Source: Eubacteriales bacterium
Lineage (GTDB): Bacteria; Bacillota; Clostridia; Lachnospirales; Lachnospiraceae
Reading direction: 5' to 3'
NCBI GenBank assembly: GCA_030533405.1
Contig: JAUNJF010000001.1
Location: 186,001-250,000 of the forward strand
Length of the DNA stretch: 64,000 bases
Of this stretch, positions 1 through 8,549 are shown one piece after another. The position numbers and the translations under genes are program-made. The notes under the pieces are model-generated. The model was given only the letters and a program-made list of their open reading frames with translations, did no database searches and had not been told where the DNA came from. Position 1 is the first letter of the stretch; each line of letters starts with the position of its first letter.

Positions 1-3
1 GAC

Positions 4-756
4 ATGTTTGCAGCGATATTAATAGGGGTTGTAGGCGGATTAGCGGTATCTGTATTTTCGTATTATCAAAATCATAAAGAGGGTGGATTGTTACAGACGG
101 CATCAGCGGTGGTAAACAGTTTTAACACAGTAGCAACCGCGTATGCAGGAGAGGAGCAAAAAGCACTTGCGGTCAGTGCAATGATGCCGGAGGATGGGGA
201 GGCGCTATCGTATGATGGGATTCTTCGTTTTCATGTACGTGCAAACAGTGACCAGAAGAAGGATCAGGAATTAAAGCTGGCAGTAAAGGATGATGTGTTG
301 CAATTTTTAAAACCAAGACTGGAGGAGTGCGAAAATGTTACGGAAAGCCGAACGGTGCTTTTAGAAAATTTGCAAAACATTTATACAATTGCAAAAAAGA
401 AAGTGGAAGAACAGGGATATGATTATCCAATAGCAGTATATATGACAAAGGAGGAATTTCCTGCAAAGGAATATGGAGATTTGACATTCCCGGCGGGGGA
501 GTATCAGGCACTTCGAATTGATATCGGAGAGGCACAGGGGAAGAACTGGTGGTGTGTGATGTTTCCGCCGTTATGTTTTGTTGATTCGTCAACGGCAGTT
601 GTAACACAGGAGGGAAAGGAAGCATTAAAGCATGCTTTGACGCAAGAGGAATTTCGGATGCTGTTCAAACAGGGAATTGAAAATGAGGATGATATTACCA
701 TTCGGAGAGAATCGTATTTTTATAACTGGTGGAAAGAACATCAGAAAGAAAAATAA
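4..756 (+). CDS. spoIIR: Stage II sporulation protein R (SpoIIR)
   Basis: SpoIIR is a forespore-made, secreted signalling protein that triggers SpoIIGA to process pro-sigma-E in the mother cell. The N-terminus has one hydrophobic segment (about residues 3-20), which would act as signal or anchor. The family core follows: a block beginning RFHVRANS at about residue 75, then GEYQALRIDIGEAQGKNWWC and MFPPLCFVD at about residues 166-195. The 250-residue length is normal or slightly long. The first ATG lies only 4 bases into the window, so the true start could be further upstream and no ribosome binding site can be judged. It converges on the GntR gene downstream. Its presence argues for sporulation ability or recent descent from a spore former. 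Confidence 0.9.
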   Translation: MFAAILIGVVGGLAVSVFSYYQNHKEGGLLQTASAVVNSFNTVATAYAGEEQKALAVSAMMPEDGEALSYDGILRFHVRANSDQKKDQELKLAVKDDVLQFLKPRLEECENVTESRTVLLENLQNIYTIAKKKVEEQGYDYPIAVYMTKEEFPAKEYGDLTFPAGEYQALRIDIGEAQGKNWWCVMFPPLCFVDSSTAVVTQEGKEALKHALTQEEFRMLFKQGIENEDDITIRRESYFYNWWKEHQKEK

Positions 757-758
757 AA

Positions 759-803
759 AATGGGGTCGTATTTTGTGAGTGAATATCACGAGGCGACCCC
801 ATT
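759..803 (-). terminator. Rho-independent terminator between spoIIR and gntR
   Basis: Positions 759-768 (AATGGGGTCG) pair perfectly with 794-803. The loop contains a smaller GTGA/TCAC stem. Read on the minus strand the stem is followed by a run of T (758-751), so it terminates the ispE-gntR transcript. On the plus strand there is no T-run. Confidence 0.75.
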
Positions 804-837
804 GGTATGTGCATATGCAAGAATTCGATTGCTTTGA

Positions 838-1518
838 TTAAGCGAGAGAATCCTTTAAATTTTTGATTACAATTAATTCCTGGTTATATAAATGTTTACG
901 CATAATTTCGCGCGCTGTTTTAACATCATTTGTCAAAATGGCATTGGTAATCTCGTAGTGTTCCTCTACCAAAATATCGTGGTAAGAAAAGTCCTTTACA
1001 TATTCCACACGGTAACGATATACCTGCTCGCGCAAGTTGTGCGCCATATTGATTAATCGTTGATTTTTGGTGATTTCAAAGATTACATCATGGAACATCA
1101 CATCACCATCTACGATATTCTGAACATGCTTTGTAGCGATGGCTTCTTTGAATTGATTACATGCCTGTTTGAGCTTTTCTTTGCCTTCTTCGTCAATTCT
1201 CTCGCATGCCAATTCTACGGATAATTCTTCGATTGCGGTGCGAACTTCTAACGCGTCACGCAAATCCTTTTCTGTGATGCGGGCAACCTCTGCGCCCTTG
1301 CGAGGAATCATAACAACAAGTCCCTCTAATTCTAACATTCGAATCGCCTCTCTGACAGGTGTTCGGCTAACCCCTAACATTGTGGCTAATTTTATTTCCA
1401 TTAATCGTTCTCCTGGTGAAAATTCACCAGTTACAATTGCTTGTCTTAATGCCTGAAACACGACATCACGAAGTGGAAGATATTCATTTTTTCCGTCATA
1501 TTTTAATTCCATATTCAT
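838..1518 (-). CDS. GntR-family transcriptional regulator, FadR/FCD subfamily
   Basis: DNA-binding regulator of 226 residues. An N-terminal winged helix-turn-helix (about residues 15-80, with GEFSPGERL and VSRTPVREAIRMLE) is followed by an all-helical FCD effector domain (about 85-215). FCD domains usually bind a small carboxylic acid, often through a metal; the ligand here is unknown. The gene starts 30 bp after ispE on the same strand, so the two are probably co-transcribed and end at the terminator at 759-803. The ATG at 1518 is very close to the AAGG box; the ATG at 1512 has better spacing. A GTATAC repeat at 2451-2463, overlapping the probable ispE promoter, is a good candidate autoregulatory operator, and the same core occurs in the pflB promoter. 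Confidence 0.88.
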   Translation of the reverse strand: MNMELKYDGKNEYLPLRDVVFQALRQAIVTGEFSPGERLMEIKLATMLGVSRTPVREAIRMLELEGLVVMIPRKGAEVARITEKDLRDALEVRTAIEELSVELACERIDEEGKEKLKQACNQFKEAIATKHVQNIVDGDVMFHDVIFEITKNQRLINMAHNLREQVYRYRVEYVKDFSYHDILVEEHYEITNAILTNDVKTAREIMRKHLYNQELIVIKNLKDSLA

Positions 1519-1548
1519 TCACCTTCTCTGTTATGTTATAAATGTTGT

Positions 1549-2427
1549 TTAATTGAATGGTTTTACGATATAGACCTGACCTGCTAACCCCTTATCTCGA
1601 ATGGCCGCTCTTGCTTTTTCTGCAGCGGCTTTCTGGTCGGGAGCGAACAATCCAAATACAGTTGGACCAGATCCGCTCATCAAGGCATTCATTGCACCAT
1701 GTTCCTTCATGCAGCTTTTTAATTCTGAAATGACAGGATGTTCTGGTATGGTAACCGTTTCCAATACATTTTCCAATCGGTCAGAAATTCCCTGTAAATT
1801 TCCCTGTGCAATGGCCTCTATCATGCCATCAATATCAGGGTGGTTTGTCAAACCATTAGCGTCTAAATGTTCATAAACAAACTTGGTTGAAACACTAATA
1901 GGTGGTTTGGCAATTAAAATGTGACAATTTGGCATAGAAGAAAGAGGTGTCAAAATCTCGCCGATTCCTTCGGAAAGCGCTGTTCCACGCAAAATGCAAT
2001 AAGGAACATCTGCACCTAACTGTACGCCCAATTTCATAAGCTCTTCCTTGCTTAAATGCAGACCAAAAAGCTTGGATGCACCAACTAATGCAGCAGCACA
2101 ATCGGCACTTCCGCCCGCCATGCCAGCGGCCACAGGAATGCATTTAAAAAGATCAATTTCTATGCCCTGTTGAATATGATAGGTATCTTTTAAAAGCTGA
2201 ATTGCTTTGTATACTAAATTATCCCGATTGATTGGTAAAAAGCGAAGATTTGTCTTAATATCAATCACATCATCGTCTAATAAACGAAAGGTTAGTTTAT
2301 CATAAAGTTTGACTGTTTGCATGATCATTCGAACTTCATGATAACCGTCTTCTCTTTTTCGTACGACATCCAGCCCAAGGTTGATTTTACCATAGGCTCT
2401 AAGCTGCAGTGAATGGTTCATATGCAT
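1549..2427 (-). CDS. ispE: 4-diphosphocytidyl-2-C-methyl-D-erythritol kinase
   Basis: IspE phosphorylates CDP-methylerythritol with ATP in the MEP route to isoprenoid precursors. The 292-residue protein shows the GHMP kinase fold: AYGKINLGLDVV at the N-terminus, the ATP-binding loop PVAAGMAGGSADCAAAL near residue 90-107, and a C-terminal GSGPTVFGLF motif. An in-frame extension to 2466 is possible, but a perfect AGGAGG lies four bases before the ATG at 2427, so that start is chosen (MHMNHS). It is first in a minus-strand pair with the GntR gene and divergent from ddl. Pairing of an isoprenoid gene with a GntR regulator does not by itself show that the regulator controls isoprenoid synthesis. 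Confidence 0.95.
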   Translation of the reverse strand: MHMNHSLQLRAYGKINLGLDVVRKREDGYHEVRMIMQTVKLYDKLTFRLLDDDVIDIKTNLRFLPINRDNLVYKAIQLLKDTYHIQQGIEIDLFKCIPVAAGMAGGSADCAAALVGASKLFGLHLSKEELMKLGVQLGADVPYCILRGTALSEGIGEILTPLSSMPNCHILIAKPPISVSTKFVYEHLDANGLTNHPDIDGMIEAIAQGNLQGISDRLENVLETVTIPEHPVISELKSCMKEHGAMNALMSGSGPTVFGLFAPDQKAAAEKARAAIRDKGLAGQVYIVKPFN

Positions 2428-2450
2428 GAATCCTCCTACGAATATTGATT

Positions 2451-2463
2451 GTATACAGTATAC
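2451..2463. promoter_or_regulatory. Candidate GntR operator, GTATAC repeat
   Basis: GTATAC-A-GTATAC, two copies of the self-complementary hexamer with one base between them, lies 24 bp before the ispE start and overlaps a possible minus-strand -10 element (TATACT). Palindromes with a GTATAC core are bound by some FCD-type GntR regulators (UxuR/ExuR type). Autoregulation by the co-transcribed GntR protein is inferred from position and sequence only. Confidence 0.5.
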
Positions 2464-2522
2464 CATTTTTGAAATAAAAAAACTAGTATTTCCATTTATT
2501 GTTCATGAAAAATGTTGCAAAG

Positions 2523-2551
2523 TTGTGAAATAAGGAAAGATGTGATATAGT
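2523..2551 (+). promoter_or_regulatory. Sigma-A-type promoter for ddl
   Basis: -35 TTGTGA at 2523-2528, a 17-bp spacer, and -10 TATAGT at 2546-2551. The expected transcript start near 2558 lies about 60 bases before the ddl start codon. Confidence 0.7.
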
Positions 2552-2573
2552 GAGGAATATGATTGTAAGTATG

Positions 2574-2602
2574 TAGGTAATTTTGGACATCATAATTACC
2601 TA
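2574..2602 (+). repeat. Leader hairpin TAGGTAATT / AATTACCTA
   Basis: A perfect 9-bp inverted repeat with an 11-base loop sits in the ddl leader, 5 bases before the ribosome binding site. The same AATTACCTA word recurs at 40934-40949 as a full palindrome and at 60053-60062. It has no T-run and is not a terminator. Confidence 0.6.
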
Positions 2603-2620
2603 AAAATGAGAGGTGTATTT

Positions 2621-3721
2621 ATGAGTAAGCGAAATATTGCGGTTGTTTTTGGTGGACAGTCTTCAGAACATAGTGTTTCATGCATTTCTGTGCAAACTGT
2701 TGCAAAAGCAATGAATCAGGAAAAATACGATATTACATATATTGGAATTACAGAGGATGGACGCTGGTTGTTGGCGGATTCTTTGGAGTCCATTGCGGAT
2801 GGAAGCTGGAAGGAGTCAAAGACGGGAGCAATCCTCTCCCCAGATGCGGTGAAGCAGGAAGTGATTTTGACTGGCCCAGAAGGTGTTAGCACCAAAAAGA
2901 TTGATGTGATTTTCCCAGTACTTCATGGTATGTATGGAGAGGATGGAACAATTCAGGGACTATTTCAGATGTCGCATATTCCATATGTAGGATGTGGTGT
3001 GCTTGCATCTGCTGCAGGAATGGATAAGGTTTATACCAAGATTATTGTGGATGATTTAGGTGTAAAGCAGGCGGAGTATGTGTTGGTGCGTGCAGAGGAT
3101 GTTTTGGACTTTGGAACCAGCGCTAATAAAAAGCCAGTGGAACAGCGTTTAGAGGAGCAGGCTGACCGCGTAGAAGAAAAGTTAGAATATCCAGTGTTTA
3201 TTAAGCCAAGTAAAGCGGGTTCTTCAAAGGGTGTATCCAAAGCACATAATCGTCAGGAATTGCTCGAGGGCTTGAAGGTTGCAGCAGCGCATGATACGAA
3301 AATTTTGGTTGAGCGTAATGTAATCGGAAGAGAGATTGAGTGTGCGGTTCTTGGAAGTGCAACAGATGTGAAAGCGTCTGGTCTTGGAGAAATTTTGGCA
3401 GCTGCAGAGTTTTATGACTTTGATGCAAAATACAACAATGCAGAGTCTAAAACAGTGCTTTCTCCCGAATTGCCAGAGGGAAAGACAGAAGAGATTCGCG
3501 AGGCTGCAAGACGTATATTTGCTGCCATGGATGGATATGGACTTTCTCGTGTGGATTTCTTCTTAGAGAAGGATACCAACGAGGTTATATTTAATGAAAT
3601 TAATACATTGCCTGGATTTACATCGATTAGTATGTATCCAATGCTTTGGAATGAAGCAGGCATGAATATTGAGGAGCTTGTTGAGAAGCAGATTGAACTT
3701 GCATATGCAAGAAGATATTAA
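2621..3721 (+). CDS. ddl: D-alanine--D-alanine ligase
   Basis: Ddl joins two D-alanines with ATP for the peptidoglycan stem peptide. The 366-residue protein has the N-terminal VVFGGQSSEHSVS motif, the central ATP-grasp region with VFIKPSKAGSSKGVSK, and the C-terminal metal/ATP site FNEINTLPGFTSISMYP. Two in-frame ATGs exist. The one at 2621 has GAGAGGTG five bases before it, whereas 2606 has nothing, so 2621 is chosen. It has its own promoter and is followed by murI, giving a pair for D-amino-acid supply to the cell wall. The stop codon overlaps the first base of a small palindromic repeat (3721-3788). Confidence 0.96.
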   Translation: MSKRNIAVVFGGQSSEHSVSCISVQTVAKAMNQEKYDITYIGITEDGRWLLADSLESIADGSWKESKTGAILSPDAVKQEVILTGPEGVSTKKIDVIFPVLHGMYGEDGTIQGLFQMSHIPYVGCGVLASAAGMDKVYTKIIVDDLGVKQAEYVLVRAEDVLDFGTSANKKPVEQRLEEQADRVEEKLEYPVFIKPSKAGSSKGVSKAHNRQELLEGLKVAAAHDTKILVERNVIGREIECAVLGSATDVKASGLGEILAAAEFYDFDAKYNNAESKTVLSPELPEGKTEEIREAARRIFAAMDGYGLSRVDFFLEKDTNEVIFNEINTLPGFTSISMYPMLWNEAGMNIEELVEKQIELAYARRY

Positions 3722-3788
3722 TTGCGAAACTCAATTTAAGTTGTTTATGTTGTACAACGTTAATCCACATAATGGAGAGTTTCGCAAT
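3721..3788. repeat. MITE-like palindromic repeat, copy A
   Basis: A 68-bp element with perfect 12-bp inverted ends (ATTGCGAAACTC at 3721-3732, its complement at 3777-3788) and an inner GTTGTACAAC palindrome. It fills most of the ddl-murI gap. Its ends and the CATAAT-GAGAGTTT block match the longer element at 27971-28165, so the two form a family. It encodes nothing. Confidence 0.7.
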
Positions 3789-3814
3789 AATGTGTAAGAG
3801 AGGAAAGGTATACC

Positions 3815-4618
3815 ATGAATAACCCGATTGGTGTGTTTGATTCTGGTGTGGGAGGATTGACAGTAGCAAGAGAGATTATGCGTCAGCTTCCGAATGAGAA
3901 TCTTGTGTATTTTGGAGATACAGCCAGAGTACCTTATGGATCAAAATCAAAAAGTACAGTATTAAAATACAGCCGACAGATTGTGCGATTTCTTCGCACG
4001 AAGAATGTCAAAGCGATTGTTGTAGCGTGTAATACAGCGAGTGCATTGGCATTGGATGAGATTGCAGCCGAGCTGGATATCCCGATTATTGGCGTGGTTA
4101 AGCCTGGTGCAAAGATGGCAGTGGAGACAACGAATACTGGAAATGTTGGTGTGATTGGAACGGTAAGTACAGTAAAATCTGGTATTTATAATGATTATAT
4201 TCGTGAATTAAATGCGGATATTACAGTTGTCAGCAAGGCATGTCCGTTGTTTTGTCCTTTGGTTGAGGAAGGATTGCTTGAGGACCGTGTAACGGATGAT
4301 ATTGCTGCACGATACTTGCAGGTAATGAAGGAATACAAGGTAGATACGCTAGTATTGGGATGTACGCATTATCCGTTAATTCGTAATACGATTAAGCGCT
4401 TTATGGGGGATGACGTGGTATTGGTCAATCCTGCTTTTGAAACGGCAAAGAGCTTAAAGGAGCTTTTAACACAGCGTAATCTGTTGAATCAGGAAAAACA
4501 GCGTCCGCAGCATGAATATTATGTAAGTGATGGAGTGGAAAGTTTTATTGCATTTGCAGATAGCGTGCTGCCATGTCATGTAACAGATACAAAGGTAATT
4601 GATATAGAAAGTTATTAA
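3815..4618 (+). CDS. murI: Glutamate racemase
   Basis: MurI interconverts L- and D-glutamate to supply D-Glu for peptidoglycan. The 267-residue protein has the family start IGVFDSGVGGLTV, the first catalytic cysteine in VACNTAS (Cys72) and the second in LGCTHYPL (Cys183), each acting on one face of the substrate. Length is typical. The ribosome binding site is GAGAGGAAAGG upstream of the ATG at 3815. It follows ddl in the same direction; the repeat in the gap may form a hairpin in the shared mRNA. Confidence 0.96.
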   Translation: MNNPIGVFDSGVGGLTVAREIMRQLPNENLVYFGDTARVPYGSKSKSTVLKYSRQIVRFLRTKNVKAIVVACNTASALALDEIAAELDIPIIGVVKPGAKMAVETTNTGNVGVIGTVSTVKSGIYNDYIRELNADITVVSKACPLFCPLVEEGLLEDRVTDDIAARYLQVMKEYKVDTLVLGCTHYPLIRNTIKRFMGDDVVLVNPAFETAKSLKELLTQRNLLNQEKQRPQHEYYVSDGVESFIAFADSVLPCHVTDTKVIDIESY

Positions 4619-4620
4619 TT

Positions 4621-4645
4621 GGTAATTGCAAAATTCTCAATTACC
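4621..4645 (+). repeat. Intergenic hairpin GGTAATTG / CAATTACC
   Basis: A perfect 8-bp stem with a 9-base loop directly after murI, with no T-run. The following ACGAATTAGGATG also occurs inside the 27971-28165 element (ACGAATTAGGAT), so this may be a decayed piece of that repeat family. Confidence 0.45.
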
Positions 4646-4676
4646 GAAAACGAATTAGGATGAAAAAGGTGATAAA

Positions 4677-5093
4677 ATGACAAAGGATGTTTTGGTGCAG
4701 ATTTCGGGCATGCAGGTTGATGTGGAAAATGAAGCCATTGAACTTTTGGTGCCTGGCAACTACTATATGAAAAATGATAAGCATTATGTATTGTTTGAGG
4801 AGCAGCCAGATGATCAGGGACCTGTGACAAAAAATATTGTAAAATTCAATGATGATTTTTTTGAACTCACAAAAAAGGGTGGCAATAACTCATATCTTCG
4901 GTTTGATCGAGATAAAACAAATTCGTCTATTTATCAAACACCAGTTGGTCCGATTCAGCTAGACGTTGCAACACATGAATTTCATATTCAGGAGACGGAT
5001 GATGAGATTACAGTGCAGGTAAAGTACGGATTAGATATTAATTATCAGTTTATATCTAATTGTGAAGTGGATTTTCGTGTGAAAGCACGATAA
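4677..5093 (+). CDS. DUF1934 (YwiB-like) beta-barrel protein
   Basis: A 138-residue protein of the DUF1934/YwiB family, a small lipocalin-like beta barrel of unknown role that is often near murI or arginyl-tRNA synthetase genes in Firmicutes. Recognisable features are the early VLVQISGMQ strand, the RFDRDKTNSSIYQTPVGPIQLDVAT core at about residues 75-98 and a final strand pair ending in basic residues. There is no signal peptide or membrane segment, so it is cytoplasmic. It follows murI at 58 bp and is probably co-transcribed with it. The family assignment is by sequence pattern; no function is claimed. Confidence 0.8.
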   Translation: MTKDVLVQISGMQVDVENEAIELLVPGNYYMKNDKHYVLFEEQPDDQGPVTKNIVKFNDDFFELTKKGGNNSYLRFDRDKTNSSIYQTPVGPIQLDVATHEFHIQETDDEITVQVKYGLDINYQFISNCEVDFRVKAR

Positions 5094-5098
5094 TACTT

Positions 5099-5192
5099 GT
5101 GGTAAGGAGGGGTGCAAGATGTCCAGTGGACATCTGTTATGTGCGGACCGATGTGGAACGTAGACCCACGAAGTGGGAGGATGCCTTATCAC
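5099..5192 (+). ncRNA. Structured leader / hairpin repeat element, copy 1
   Basis: A 94-base stretch between two genes that can fold into a closed structure. The outer stem is 5099-5107 (GTGGTAAGG) with 5184-5192 (CCTTATCAC, one G-T pair). Hairpin 1 is 5117-5124/5128-5135, a perfect 8 bp. A spacer with TGCGGACCGA lies at 5142-5151. Hairpin 2 is CCCAC-GAA-GTGGG at 5165-5177, followed by AGGATGC. The same order (hairpin, TGCGNNCCGA, hairpin) occurs at 16378-16452 with different arm sequences. A 14-codon open frame (5119-5163) behind an AAGGAGG box lies inside it. No known riboswitch class is recognised. Confidence 0.5.
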
Positions 5193-5214
5193 CTACATTT
5201 ATAGGAGAGATGGT

Positions 5215-5874
5215 GTGAAAAAGAAAAAGGGAAAGACCCCAAAGTTTTTTGAAGATCATAAGATGGAGACATTTTTAGGAATTGAGAGTACAGAAATCGT
5301 ATATAATAACCGATATAATGATGATTATTTTCGATATGAGCCTACCAGCTATAGTGGGCTCATTTGTGCGTTTGATGAGATGGAAACGGTGATGAGCCGG
5401 TATGATCGTTTGGTAGATTTTGGGTGCGGAAAAGGACGTGTATTATTCTATGTCAATCAGCGTTTTCAGTGCGAAGTATGTGGGATTGAGGTAGATGAAG
5501 ATTTATATGAGACTGCTTTGGATAATCGTGCATACTATAATACAAGATTTCGAGACAGCTATGAGAAAATAGAGATTATACATGGTAAAGCAGAGGAATA
5601 CGCTGTGCATAGAGAAGACACAGTGTTTTATTTTTTTAATCCATTTGAAATCAATATTTTTGAACAGGTAATGCATCATATTATGGAAAGTGTGCAGGAA
5701 TTTCCAAGGAGAGTATTTATTATGATGTATTATCCCAAAGAGGAATATCGGAATTTCTTAAGATATAATGGTTTTCGTTTGTTTAAGCTTGTAAAACTGC
5801 CAGCATACGAAATGGATTATGATGAGAAAGTTGTCATTTATGAATATGGTACACCGCAAGAGGTGTTGCCCTAA
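5215..5874 (+). CDS. SAM-dependent methyltransferase, class I, target unknown
   Basis: A 219-residue protein with a Rossmann methyltransferase core: motif I DFGCGKGRVLFY near residue 70 and the acidic end of strand 2 (GIEVDED). An FFNPFE sequence near residue 140 takes the place of the usual motif IV and resembles the NPP-type motifs of N-methyltransferases. The GTG start at 5215 is chosen because AGGAGA lies six bases upstream; the in-frame ATG at 5173 lies inside hairpin 2 of the structured leader. The substrate cannot be told from sequence. It lies between a cell-wall precursor group and gdpP. Confidence 0.7.
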   Translation: MKKKKGKTPKFFEDHKMETFLGIESTEIVYNNRYNDDYFRYEPTSYSGLICAFDEMETVMSRYDRLVDFGCGKGRVLFYVNQRFQCEVCGIEVDEDLYETALDNRAYYNTRFRDSYEKIEIIHGKAEEYAVHREDTVFYFFNPFEINIFEQVMHHIMESVQEFPRRVFIMMYYPKEEYRNFLRYNGFRLFKLVKLPAYEMDYDEKVVIYEYGTPQEVLP

Positions 5875-5913
5875 ATCTTGAGATGGGAAGCACGCATTTC
5901 ACAAGATGTTATG

Positions 5914-5942
5914 TTGTGATAAGGTGTAAAAAATGATATAAT
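5914..5942 (+). promoter_or_regulatory. Sigma-A-type promoter for gdpP-rplI-dnaB
   Basis: -35 TTGTGA at 5914-5919, a 17-bp spacer, and -10 TATAAT at 5937-5942, about 85 bases before the gdpP start. It is one of the clearest promoters in the window. Confidence 0.75.
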
Positions 5943-6024
5943 AACAAAGTATGTATCGTTTGATGAAACGATGATATTTCGGTATAGTTGTGTGCATTAT
6001 GATGCCACAATGAAGGAGAGAGTA

Positions 6025-8085
6025 ATGAAAGAAAGCAAGGCTTTGCGAAAAGAAATAGATAAATATTTGAAGATTCCATTTGCACTTTCGTGTCCGCTTG
6101 TAATCATGAATGTGGTGCTTTATTTTTCGGATCTTCGAAGTGCAGTGTTTGTAAGCTCCATTTTGGTTATTTATCTAGGCGCTTCTTTGTATATGTATGT
6201 GAAACATCGTCCAAATGTAATGTCTGATTTGATGGCATTTAGTTTTGCACATGGTTCGGTACAGAGTGCGTTGATTAAGGAGTTGGCGATTCCATATACG
6301 TTGGTGGATCATCGTGGACGTATTTTGTGGAGTAACAAAGCATTTTTTGATGCAGTTAAGAGTGATCGACAGCATATGCGAAAGCACATACAAAATGTAT
6401 TTAATGATATTACATTGGAGCTTTTGGATATGGAGCCAGAAGATCAAAACAGAAGAGTGATTCACATTTATCAGGCAGAACATAATTATCGTGTAGAGAT
6501 TCGTAAGGTCGATGTTCGTAGTTTGTTAACAGATGAGATGACAGAGGATGCGGCAGAGGATGATGTGTTGTATGCTATCTATCTGTATGATGAGACAGAA
6601 TTGGTACAGGTTTCTGAAGAAAAGGATAAGATTAAGCTTGCAGTCGGTCATATTTATATCGACAATTATGAAGAGGCGATGGAGTCTACCGAAGAAGTTC
6701 GAAAAGCATTGTTGGTGGCGTTGATTGACCGAAAGATTACAAAGTATATGCAGAGTGCAGATGCAATTATCAAGAAGCTGGAAAAAGACAAGTATATTTT
6801 TGTTTGTCAGCAGCAGCATTTAGATTTGTTACAGCAGGGAAAATTCTCATTACTGGATGAGGTGCGTAACATTAATATTGGTAATGAAACACCAGTTACG
6901 CTCAGTATTTCGGTTGGTATGAATCCGGATCAGGATGATTACGCAAGTGCATATGAATATTCGCATATGGCAATGGATCTGGCGTTGGGACGTGGTGGCG
7001 ATCAGGCAGTTGTGAAAATGGGTGAGAAAATCATTTATTATGGAGGTAAGACACAGTCTGCTGAGAAGAGTACACGAGTAAAGGCACGTGTGAAAGCACA
7101 TGCGTTAAAAGAGCTTTTGGCAACGAAGGACCGTGTGATTATTATGGGGCATCGTAAGCCGGATATCGATTGTCTGGGTGCAGCACTTGGTATATATCGA
7201 TTGGCGACTATTATGGAGAAAAAGGCACACATTGTTATCAATGAGGTGACTAGTTCTATTCGTCCAGTTATGAATCATTTTGTGGGAAGTAATGTATATC
7301 CAGAGGATATATTTTTCAATAGTGAACAGGCGTTACAGGCAATTGATCCTAATACGGTAGTGGTTGTAGTGGATGTGAATCGTCCAAGTTATACTGAATG
7401 TGAGGAATTGCTCTCGCTCACGAAGAATATTGTAGTCATTGATCATCATAGACAGGGTGAAGAGATTGTGGAGCATGCCACATTGTCTTATATAGAACCT
7501 TATGCATCATCTGCGTGTGAAATGGTTGCGGAGATTTTGCAGTATAGTGTTGATAAGCCAAAGTTGCGTCCGGTAGAAGCGGATGCGATGTATGCGGGAA
7601 TTTTGGTAGATACGGATAATTTTGTGACAAAGACAGGTGTAAGAACCTTTGAAGCGGCATCCTTCCTGCGTAAATGTGGTGCAGATATGATACGTGTGCG
7701 AAAAGCGTTTCGTACCGATATGACAAGCTATAAGCATTTGTCACAAGGTGTTTCCAATGCAGAGATTTTCATGGACGATTTTGCAATCTCGCAGGTTCCA
7801 ACCAAAGGAATTGATAGTCCGACAGTAGTTGCTGCTAAGGTTGCGAATGATTTATTAGATGTCGAGGGTGTGCGCGCCTCTTTCGTGCTTTCAGATGTAG
7901 ATGGTGTCATTTACATTAGTGCCCGTTCTCTGGACGATGTCAATGTACAGGTGATTATGGAGCAATTAGGTGGTGGCGGTCATGGAACTGTGGCTGGTGC
8001 ACAGCTTAAGGATATGACGATTGACCAGGCAAGAGAGAAAATGAAAGAAGTACTTACAAATATGCGACAAAATGGAGAGTTTTAG
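6025..8085 (+). CDS. gdpP: Cyclic-di-AMP phosphodiesterase GdpP
   Basis: GdpP is a membrane-bound enzyme that hydrolyses c-di-AMP, the second messenger for potassium and turgor control. The 686-residue protein has two N-terminal membrane segments (about residues 15-60), a PAS-like domain (about 85-160), a degenerate GGDEF domain (about 180-345, GRGGDQ instead of GGDEF) and a DHH-DHHA1 catalytic unit. The catalytic unit shows GHRKPDIDCLGAALG, VIDHHRQG and GGGGHGTVAGAQL. The ATG at 6025 is used because AAGGAG lies six bases before it; an in-frame ATG at 5971 has no ribosome binding site. It heads the conserved gdpP-rplI-dnaB cluster. Confidence 0.95.
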   Translation: MKESKALRKEIDKYLKIPFALSCPLVIMNVVLYFSDLRSAVFVSSILVIYLGASLYMYVKHRPNVMSDLMAFSFAHGSVQSALIKELAIPYTLVDHRGRILWSNKAFFDAVKSDRQHMRKHIQNVFNDITLELLDMEPEDQNRRVIHIYQAEHNYRVEIRKVDVRSLLTDEMTEDAAEDDVLYAIYLYDETELVQVSEEKDKIKLAVGHIYIDNYEEAMESTEEVRKALLVALIDRKITKYMQSADAIIKKLEKDKYIFVCQQQHLDLLQQGKFSLLDEVRNINIGNETPVTLSISVGMNPDQDDYASAYEYSHMAMDLALGRGGDQAVVKMGEKIIYYGGKTQSAEKSTRVKARVKAHALKELLATKDRVIIMGHRKPDIDCLGAALGIYRLATIMEKKAHIVINEVTSSIRPVMNHFVGSNVYPEDIFFNSEQALQAIDPNTVVVVVDVNRPSYTECEELLSLTKNIVVIDHHRQGEEIVEHATLSYIEPYASSACEMVAEILQYSVDKPKLRPVEADAMYAGILVDTDNFVTKTGVRTFEAASFLRKCGADMIRVRKAFRTDMTSYKHLSQGVSNAEIFMDDFAISQVPTKGIDSPTVVAAKVANDLLDVEGVRASFVLSDVDGVIYISARSLDDVNVQVIMEQLGGGGHGTVAGAQLKDMTIDQAREKMKEVLTNMRQNGEF

Positions 8086-8099
8086 AAAGGAATAGAACA

Positions 8100-8546
8100 A
8101 TGGAAGTAATTTTATTAGAAGATGTGAAAAATGTTGGTAAAAAGGGCGACGTCGTTAAGGTGAATGACGGCTTTGGTAGAAATGTATTAATCAAAAAGAA
8201 TCAGGCAATTGAAGCAACTGGTAAGAGCTTGAATGACTTAAAGTTAAAGAAGGCAAATGATGACAAAATTGCAGCAGAGAATTTAGAGGCTGCAAAGGAG
8301 CTTTCCAAAAAGATTGAAGAGTCATCAATCTCCATTGCAATCAAGTTAGGGGAAGGTGGAAAGACATTTGGTTCTGTTTCCTCAAAAGAAATTGCAGAAG
8401 AAGTAAAAGCACAGCTTGGTTATGATGTAGATAAGAAGAAAGTGTTATTGAAGGATCCGATTAAGGCAGTGGGAGAGTTTGATGTTAAAATTAAACTTCA
8501 CCCACAGGTAACAACCACATTGAAGGTAAAGGTTTTGGGGAAATAA
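8100..8546 (+). CDS. rplI: Ribosomal protein L9
   Basis: bL9 is a large-subunit protein with an N-terminal 23S-binding domain, a long connecting helix and a C-terminal domain. The 148 residues match the family length. The signature GFGRNVLIKKNQAIEAT is near residues 24-40, and the C-terminal block runs from GEGGKTFGSVSSKEIAE to LHPQVTTTLKVKV. It starts 14 bp after gdpP and ends 3 bp before dnaB, so the three genes share one transcript. Confidence 0.97.
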   Translation: MEVILLEDVKNVGKKGDVVKVNDGFGRNVLIKKNQAIEATGKSLNDLKLKKANDDKIAAENLEAAKELSKKIEESSISIAIKLGEGGKTFGSVSSKEIAEEVKAQLGYDVDKKKVLLKDPIKAVGEFDVKIKLHPQVTTTLKVKVLGK

Positions 8547-8549
8547 ACA

